From Haemaphysalis longicornis (taxonomy: Eukaryota; Arthropoda; Arachnida; Ixodida; Ixodidae), in assembly GCA_013339765.2 (NCBI GenBank), contig CM023448.1, positions 285,874,817-285,938,816 on the forward strand: 64,000 nucleotides of DNA, given 5' to 3'. Shown piece after piece: positions 57,667 through 64,000 of the stretch; the stretch's first letter is position 1, and every line of letters starts with the position of its first letter. Below the pieces are notes generated by a model, which saw nothing but the letters and a program-made list of their open reading frames with translations, was not told the origin of the DNA and ran no database searches. Position numbers and translations under genes: made by a program.

Positions 57667-58434
57667 AATTGGCAATTTTTCGTTACGTGCAGGTTTTCGT
57701 TACATGCAGGTTTCGAGTACAGGCTCGCGTGAATTTAACAGAAACTAAACCAAAATGCTAGACATCAGTGATGGTGAACTCGCACTAAAGAATTTATTTC
57801 ACAGTGAAACACTGCGTGATTTGCGCAACTTAAATACCACTTTTGCCTTTTCACACTTTTCGGTGCCTTAAGCCCTTTCAAGAATCAAACTTATGCTGAA
57901 AAGGCGCCTTTTCGCGAACTTTTATGCTCTTTGCCGCCTTCAAATTTGTTGGGAGGGTGCTAGCTGGGATACTGCACCGCTCTACCGGGCGGCGAAATTC
58001 TTTCTTCTCGCCGGCGGCGACGGCCTTTAAAACTGAGAGCCTGTCTTGACAAAACTTTCCGTTTTCTGGGAGCAGAACTCATCACCTACGAACCGACACC
58101 ACAGATGGCAGTAGAGAAGCGCGACTACACGCCGACAGGCAGCCCTAGCACCTAACCGACACCGCAGTCACGCTGGAAACGCACGGTAGGTTGCGGTGCG
58201 GGCGAAGTTCGCTAAATTAGTGGATTTCTCCAGCCGAATTTTCAGAAAAAGTGCAGGAAATAATGGTGCATCAGCGTAGTGAATTGATTACATCAAGGTT
58301 AACCGTAGCAACGTCTTCGTTCCATGAAGGCGGTAAACACACGGGTTTCAATTGGGCTGGAAATTGGGAATTGAAAAACTTCGTTAAATCCAGGAATTCG
58401 TTACATAGAGTTTCATTGCGTCCAGGTTGAACTG

Positions 58435-59335
58435 TACTTGTGCACAGCTTGGACACAAACTCAAGCCGGCCTGTGCGTTTCTCCTATTTTCTGAATCGGC
58501 AATGCTTTATCGCATGTGAATTGGGGATATACGGCCTGTAATTTTCTTGTGTCTCTCCACTTAATACTTCTGTTTCCGACGTTTCTTCATTCGTACATTG
58601 TTACAAAGTTAAAATCTGCCAGTTGGCTTCTGCGAGCGAATTTAAATCTAACTTTTCCATCCACAACCAAGCACTTCCACGCTGTCAGACTGTTCATCAC
58701 AGGAAGCAGGCTTTTCCGAGCGACCTGAGCGCACTCTTCGCTGTCGGACTGCAGACCTCAATTAGCTCGCGAGGATTATCTTAGATTAGGGTAGGGCTTT
58801 CGGACAAGGCAGTTTCTTGTACGGATAATCCTGTCCACTTAGCTCGATTTCAGCGAATGGCTAACCTTACTCGCACGTACGCTATTACCCTACTCACTTG
58901 CGCCCCCTCCCCCAGCCCCCTCCCATTACGTTGTAGCGTGTACGCGCGATAACCACTAAGTCCTGGTCGATCTTATTGCGAATTCTACGCGTTTAGCTGT
59001 CCTGCGGCTCGCACAGATCACCTGGTTACGCTCAGTATCTGCTCCCGGCTATGATACCAGCCATGCCGTGGTGCGTGGTTTCATTCGCCTATACTTTCTC
59101 GTTATTTCCACAGCTGTGAATGAATCTTGGTGCCGTTTCGGGGATAAATAGTACTGGAATAGATCTTAGGCTTCAATAGATTTTGCGCGCTTTCAGTGCA
59201 GGCTATACACACGGGGCAGGCGCTCCGCACGGGGAGCGTTATCTAGTCATGCGCAGGCTTTTGGGGTGAAAGTTCGAACAGTGGAGAAAAGTCTTGGTGT
59301 TACGTGAGTCACGATTTCCTGTTGAACAAAGCAAC
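58435..59335. other. Spacer downstream of gene 2
   Basis: No gene or element recognised. An open frame at 58516-58728 has no supporting context. Confidence 0.4.
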
Positions 59336-59338
59336 AAC

Positions 59339-59344
59339 TTTATT
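59339..59344 (-). terminator. Polyadenylation signal of gene 2
   Basis: AATAAA on the minus strand lies 13 bases after the stop codon, matching the compact 3' end of gene 1. Confidence 0.6.
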
Positions 59345-59356
59345 TCCCAGGTGCAA

Positions 59357-59567
59357 TCATCGGCTTTGGTGTAGCAGAGTTAATGCCAGCGAAAGTAGTA
59401 GCAGCAGCGTTGCGGGCAGCTTGCCAAGGGTGGCTGCTGCAGTGCAGAAGCCCAGGCCGTAGCGGTACTGCTGTTCTTTGACGATATTCTTGAGTGTGGG
59501 CAGATGTTCACCACATCCCGTAGCTTGCATGGCGAACGTCAAGCAGGCGTTGTAACTCCGTACATCA
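59357..59567 (-). CDS. Gene 2 terminal exon with GPI-like tail
   Basis: The acceptor cctttcgcag opens the second half of the domain (8, 9, 22), followed by 27 residues with the hydrophobic run LLLLLSLALTLL and a short end HQSR. This arrangement is typical of a GPI-attachment signal. Stop is TGA at 59359-59357. Confidence 0.8.
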
Positions 59568-62500
59568 CTGCGAAAGGAGAGGCACGATTGCAAATTGAGG
59601 TGTTGCAATGCAATGCAATGTGTCCGTCCCTCATTTCGTTAGAGTTTATTGTTCGGGCGTCGTGTGCCACGATGAAATTCCAAGTCCAAGCTTCTAGTTC
59701 AAACGGTAGCCGTTTAAATATCGGCTGTTCAGAATGAGTGACTGGCTAGAAAACAAACGCGCTAAAAGAAGTCGAGCAATTGAATGGCAGCCGCTTACCT
59801 ACAGATGGTTGCATCATATGCCTTCCTGTTCACGACAAGATCTTTCTGATTGATCATGGACTGGGGCCACAGAGCCACCAGCTTCGTTAGGGTGACGTTG
59901 CACTTGTTCACTTCCGTTTGTAGGTCGGCACTGTTGCAGGGCGATTCTTTTTCTGCGATAATAAAAATGAGGACGGACGCTATAGTCAAGCATAGGTACA
60001 ATATGGACTCCATCTAGAGCTTAAAGGGACACTGAAGTGATATGTAAACACTGCGGGATTACTAGCGCAAATTGTAGTCCGGAGTCCCCAAGCCATGTTT
60101 CGACCACTCTGGGCGCGTTTACGCGATTTTATTTAGTAGAAAAATTAATTCGAACATGCTGTCCTCCTCTCTTTACGCTCGCCCATTTTCTGTGGCGTTT
60201 TCGTGTGACGTCGGGAGGAGCCGAGCTCGCAATTGGCTGCGCTACTGCACGGCTCCCCGGCCTTCAGGCAGAGTCAGTCGGCCCAGCGTTTCGTCCGCCG
60301 GCCGCCGACGGGTCGTCGCAATTCGTTCGCTCAGTTGAAACGAAGCCAGGACACGTTTGTGAATGGAAGAATGTGCCTTTATTTACTTGGTTAGTTTGTA
60401 CACTGTATCTAGCTCCAAGTCAAGGTCGCTTCACACAAGCGCACACGCGACGCTTCGCTGACTGGTACGCCAGGAGGAAAATATAAAGCCTCTTGAGGCG
60501 GGAGAAGAGTCAGCGAAGTCAATATAGGTACTAAGGAAATAAAATCAACTGATATTTTTGCCGCACAGCGTAAAACTAGGGTGCGGGAAGCACTTTTCTG
60601 CGCTGGGCGAACAAGCACAGCGGCCAGCAGCACGACTACGCATCTGCGAACGCTTTTCCGTCTAAGAAATGCAATTGCTAGAGTGAGATATTGTGGAAAC
60701 TTGGGGCATGCTTACTGCACGAGCGCAAAACAACAAATAGTCACCTACGCTGCTTGGAATGCTAAAACTAAATAAAAGTGTAAACTGGTTATACATTATA
60801 TACATTATATTTCCAAGGTTTGCCGCACTCGCCGGGTGGCCGAGTGGTTTGGAGCGCTAGGGATATCACCGCAAGTGTTTTGCAAGTGACAAGTTCGAAT
60901 CCCCGCGGTTACAGTTTTTTTTTTTTATAAGTTAACTTTTTCGTTTTCGGCCGATTTTTTTCTGTACTCAGTTCACCATTTTTGGGCCGTAACGTTCATT
61001 GCTCCACGAACTAGTTCACAGAACGCGCGCAGGCTGGCACTGGCGCGCTAGCGAGTTCTCGTTGGCGTGCTGTTGCCATAAGCACCGACTGCTTGCGGGC
61101 AGTGGACACAGGCCAGAATCAACAGACCCTTGGCCTGGTTCGAACACGCTTTTTACGATACAGGCATGAGTGAGGCAAGCTCCAAATATGGGGGAAAAGC
61201 GCATGGCATTTGAGCGTCTGCGGGGACGCGGAGGGCGCTCATGCACTGCGTAGGCCTCGGCTAGTGAATGCTAAGATTCCAAGCCGTCCTGGGAGGCTTA
61301 TCTTATGCACTTTACAGCCGAAAACATGGCAGAAGTGCAGTACGATGATTTAGATATTGAGAATGCCCATCCAACAACGCCTTCGGTTGTGTTTTACAGA
61401 ACCGAAACCGAAACCGAAACTTGTTTGATTGCTAACCTTGGGTATCGTCCCAATAACGGTACCCCCTCCTCCAAAGTCACCAGCTTAGTTGGTTCGGCAA
61501 CGCAAACCCGCGCCATGGTATGTTGTTTTTAAGTGCGAATGCACTTTTATAAGCGACCCCAAACCATCCACCGCCGGCGGCGGCGTTGGCGTCCGCAGTG
61601 TCCTCTTTTATTTGAAAAAGAAACAGCATCCGGCGCCAGGTTCGATCGAGGACTTTGCGGCCGCAGCTCGCGCGCTACCGACCAAGCACGGAAGCGACGG
61701 TGATATCAGTGTTGAGACGCGCCTTATATCTTTAACGCATTCAAACTACGTCGTCAGCGGCGGTGCGTTGGCCGACTCAGCGGCGTTATAGCGGCTTGAT
61801 AACTGCGTGGTGTACACGTGATACTACAAACCCGATGGAAGATGAAGAGAAGAGAAGGCGGGCGAGGCGGTGGGCTGCGGGGGCCGAGCGCAAGCGCCGC
61901 AAGCGGGCCGACAACCGTGCATTCGCACTTTCACATTCTCCCCCTCGGGGAAATGCGGGGGAATTTTTTTCTTTCGCGCTTTGTACAATAATTACCGATT
62001 TGTCAACCGGATAAACGATGAAAAGTGTGCTAATTTGAGCCAGTCTACGCAGTGCAAGCAAAAACGGGAGCTTGACAAATTCACTTCAGTGTCCCTTTAA
62101 ATGGCAGCAGCTGCAGGGCTAGCGTATCGATTGAGAAACCGCTATAAAATTTCAAACGCATGAGAACACGAAGGTACTGTAAGGTATTGCAATAGGGCCC
62201 CGGCCGATGATGCAAACCCACGCCACGGCGACGATGCTGCACGAGCTATTACAGGCTCGCTGCTTTGGCTGGTTTAGTATTGACGCGGCCAGCCTTACTT
62301 CGTATCCTGTAAAAATCTTACGGTTAGCCATGCTGGCGGCGACGGAGCCGTTGGCGCTGGCGTTGCTGCTTAGCAGCCGCTCCACGTCCATCTCGGGCCT
62401 ATGCTTGATGTGCTGGAACATGGCCATGTTGTCGGGTAGGCCCGCGATCACCGATTCCTCGTCTGGCTCGTTGTCGAAGAAGTACTCGTCCTCGTAGGCG

Positions 62501-63145
62501 AGTTTGCGCCGCTTGTCGCGCTTGGCGTGTCTCGCCTTGCTCGCCGCCACCGGGTCCGCGGCCACCAACTTCTTGGCCCTGCCTCCTTTACCGTGAAATC
62601 TGCGACGTCCGTGCCTGCGGCCGGGCCTCACGTCGGGCTCGAGGTCGGCGAAGTCCTCGTAATCCTCCAACTCACGCTGGTTCTTCCTGCTGAGGTCACG
62701 GTACTGGTAGGCGTCCGAGCGCAGCATGTCGTAGTTGTCATCGTCACGGAAGCCGTCCGGGTCCTCCATCAGCTTGCCCGTGGGGCTGACGAACACTGGC
62801 TTCTGCCTCTTCGAGATGAGCTCGTAGTCGTCGTCTTCGTCGTAGCTGCTGCGACCTCCGGTCTGCTTCGACATGTGTGCGTTCTGGTTCAGGTAGCGCC
62901 GCAGCGCGCTCTGTCTCAGGTTACTGTGCACGGCTTCCCTGCGCCTGGGCTTCCTCGCCGCACTTCTGATGTGTAGCTGCGCTTTGCTCTGAGGTGCCGC
63001 GCGGTCGACTGCCTCACATTCCAGGTGGTACGCGTCTTGCAGCACGCGCTTGTAGGTCTTCAGCTGCGCGTTCACACCCGACTCCGCGATGCAGTCCGTG
63101 CCATCGAGTGACGCTGTCAGGCAGTTCTGCAGCCGAGTGACGTAC
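59357..63145 (-). CDS. Gene 2: paralogous six-cysteine secreted protein, last three exons
   Basis: Visible exons are 63145-62322, 59952-59799 and 59567-59357. Phases are 2 on entry, then 1 and 2, exactly as for the corresponding part of gene 1. The first visible exon opens with the second half of one domain (spacing 8, 9, 24) and runs into a cysteine-free linker. The next two exons make one complete domain (11, 32, 8, 9, 22) and then a tail whose run of leucines after a short Ala/Gly stretch is a strong GPI-anchor candidate. Upstream exons, including any signal peptide, must lie beyond position 64000. The long open frame past 62322 is intron read-through, since it shows no similarity and the donor AACC/GTAAGA restores the expected phase. 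No known family is recognised. Gene 2 has the same orientation as gene 1 about 34 kb away, with no host gene seen between them, so the two look like an old tandem duplication. Confidence 0.8.
59799..59952 (-). CDS. Gene 2 penultimate exon: first half of last domain
   Basis: The acceptor tattatcgcag and donor TGTAG/GTAAGC bound 154 bases with cysteines spaced 11 and 32, entering in phase 1 and leaving in phase 2. An ATG at 60013 gives the false impression of a signal peptide because the intron sequence before the acceptor is hydrophobic in this frame. Confidence 0.78.
60021..62100. mobile_element. TTAA-flanked DNA transposon (piggyBac-like, non-autonomous) in gene 2 intron
   Basis: The two ends are perfect 20-base inverted repeats, TTAAAGGGACACTGAAGTGA at 60021 and its complement ending at 62100. 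TTAA at both edges is the target duplication of piggyBac-type elements. No transposase frame is seen inside. The element makes up about 2.08 kb of the 2.37-kb intron between 62322 and 59952. The superfamily is inferred from TTAA and terminal repeats only. Confidence 0.7.
60826..60912 (+). pseudogene. tRNA-like fragment inside the TTAA transposon
   Basis: The stretch has a D-arm-like start (GGCCGAGTGGTTTGGAGC) and a B-box-like GTTCGAATCCC about 60 bases later, as in tRNA-Leu or tRNA-Ser. The T stem and acceptor stem do not pair properly, so it is more likely a decayed tRNA or SINE head than a functional tRNA. Confidence 0.35.
62322..63145 (-). CDS. Gene 2 exon with half domain and acidic/basic linker
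   Basis: The acceptor is a C-rich tract ending gtcgcag. After the three cysteines of the half domain, about 230 residues form a linker with alternating acidic tyrosine clusters (YDEDDDYEL, DDDNYDML, LEDYEDFADLE, YEDEYFFDNEPDEE) and strongly basic blocks (RRHGRRRFHGKGG, KRDKRRK). The basic blocks contain furin-like sites and the acidic ones resemble tyrosine-sulfation sites, so processing of a precursor is possible. The last part (SNASANGS) matches the linker end of gene 1. Confidence 0.8.
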
Positions 63146-63469
63146 CTGCGACGGGGGAGGAAAAAGTGAAATAGCATGCCCGCACAATGCACTCGCGAAC
63201 TGCAAGCCAGGTAACCGACCATGGAGGCGGCAAAGCGCCGATACCCTGGCCGTGCAGGGCATGAAACCGATCGTGTTGTGCGGTGCGCTTTGGCAGCGAG
63301 GTGACCCGAACCCGCTGGGGGTCAGTGTTCTCCCTGTGCCGTGAATGTAATCCGAGAATCGCAAGCTGCGGCTTAGCACACCCCGGCTGTGAGGTGAAGC
63401 CAACTTGGTGCTCGAGTTCACGGTACTCATTTCTTCCCAAGGCCAAGAAATGTGTGAAAGCGATAACAA

Positions 63470-64000
63470 CTGCTTTTTTCTTTTTTTTATTCACTAACAA
63501 CTTGTACAAAATACGTGACACAAACTGTTGGGCCAATAGCCGAAGCTAGTTTAGGCCCATTACATAAATACACAATACAGCAGCAAACATTATACCGGTG
63601 AGTGAAAAGATACTGATTACAAAACACCGCACGAAAACCAAATAATAACAAAAAATTGAACATAACAAAAGGAACCCGGGTTCATGCGATGTTGGATAGG
63701 TAGTACCTTTTTAGTGCAAATACAAAGTTATTAGCTGTTTTTATTTCTATAGGTAAAGTGTTCCAAACTTTTGCTCCGTAATATTGTAGTAGCCGTTGAC
63801 CATAGGTATTTCGGGTTACAGGCAAGTTAAAATGCACGTTACTTGCATTCCTAGTGTTCCTTGTGTACGCAACACAAACAAATTTATTGAAAAAGGATGG
63901 CATTGGAGAATGATTTTGTTGACAACTATACAGACCTTCATTTCACGGACAAGCAAGAATGGAAGTATTTGAAGCTCAGAGAATAACGGACGGCTGCGAA
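63470..64000 (-). mobile_element. LINE 3' end in an intron of gene 2
   Basis: The minus strand 63903-63682 encodes the end of a non-LTR reverse transcriptase (TYGQRLLQYYGAKVWNTLP, then FVFALKRYYLSNIA). It is followed by a 200-base 3' region ending GTGAATAAAAAAAAG near 63475. The rest extends beyond the window. It lies upstream of the first visible exon of gene 2. Confidence 0.7.

Larger units (their letters stand above)
56203..58434. mobile_element. Tigger/pogo-like element containing two nested elements
   Basis: The ends are TA-CAGTTAAACCGGGATATAAC at 56203 and, inverted, CAGTTCAACCTGGACGCAAT ending at 58434, also followed by TA. The internal remnant at 57670-58400 has repeated TTCGTTAC-type stretches. 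No transposase remains. Helentron-like elements B and C occupy 56229-57666. Confidence 0.7.

Noticed and set aside
60037..60486. 149-codon plus-strand gene
   Set aside because: It lies inside the TTAA-flanked transposon, within an intron of gene 2, and matches no transposase.
62152..62321. Extension of the gene 2 exon to a stop at 62152
   Set aside because: The extra residues resemble nothing in gene 1, and the donor at 62322/62321 gives the phase needed for the exon at 59952.

Overview
The window looks like nuclear DNA of a hard tick (Ixodidae, probably a metastriate such as Rhipicephalus or a relative). Genes are split by introns with GT-AG borders. Coding sequence is sparse and transposable elements are dense. 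Three full copies of a tRNA-headed SINE with a (CAAT)n tail lie in clean target-site duplications, and this SINE matches what I remember of the tick family Ruka. The genus is an inference.

Only two host genes can be supported, both on the minus strand. Gene 1 (25076 down to 17527) can be assembled into 11 exons with consistent splice phases: 2,661 coding bases, an 886-residue precursor. Gene 2 enters from the right edge and shows its last three exons (63145 down to 59357). Both encode secreted proteins built from one six-cysteine domain of about 75-95 residues with spacing C-x11/12-C-x19-32-C-x8-C-x9-C-x21-31-C. Each complete domain is made by two exons: the domain is entered at a phase-1 intron and is split by a phase-2 intron directly after the third cysteine. 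Gene 1 has five domains. Gene 2 shows one half and one full domain. Both end in a hydrophobic tail that suggests a GPI anchor, and both have AATAAA 13-17 bases after the stop. The domains are joined by long linkers, one rich in N-glycosylation sequons and others rich in acidic residues and tyrosine. I do not recognise this family; it is the best candidate here for an undescribed protein system.

Layout: 1-4070, nothing recognised. 4070-11135, a Penelope-like element, a 215-bp fold-back element and an RTE-type LINE split by a 2.7-kb foldback transposon that itself holds a SINE. 11370-12590, a broken LINE with RNase H. 12600-17500, mostly unassigned, with a 48-bp palindrome in an 8-bp duplication. 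17505-25076, gene 1. 25.7-47 kb, microsatellites, SINEs, LINE 3' ends and a decayed Ty3/Gypsy-like element. 47.3-56 kb, several LINEs, one with two RNase H domains and one interrupted by a Helentron-like element. 56.2-58.4 kb, a Tigger/pogo-like element with two Helentron-like copies inside it. 59.3-63.2 kb, gene 2, whose largest visible intron is mostly one 2.08-kb TTAA-flanked transposon. 63.5-64 kb, a LINE 3' end.

No intact transposase or polymerase gene is present. Every mobile-element reading frame that I checked carries stops, frameshifts or truncation. Gene models rest on splice-site reading and internal homology, without transcript data.
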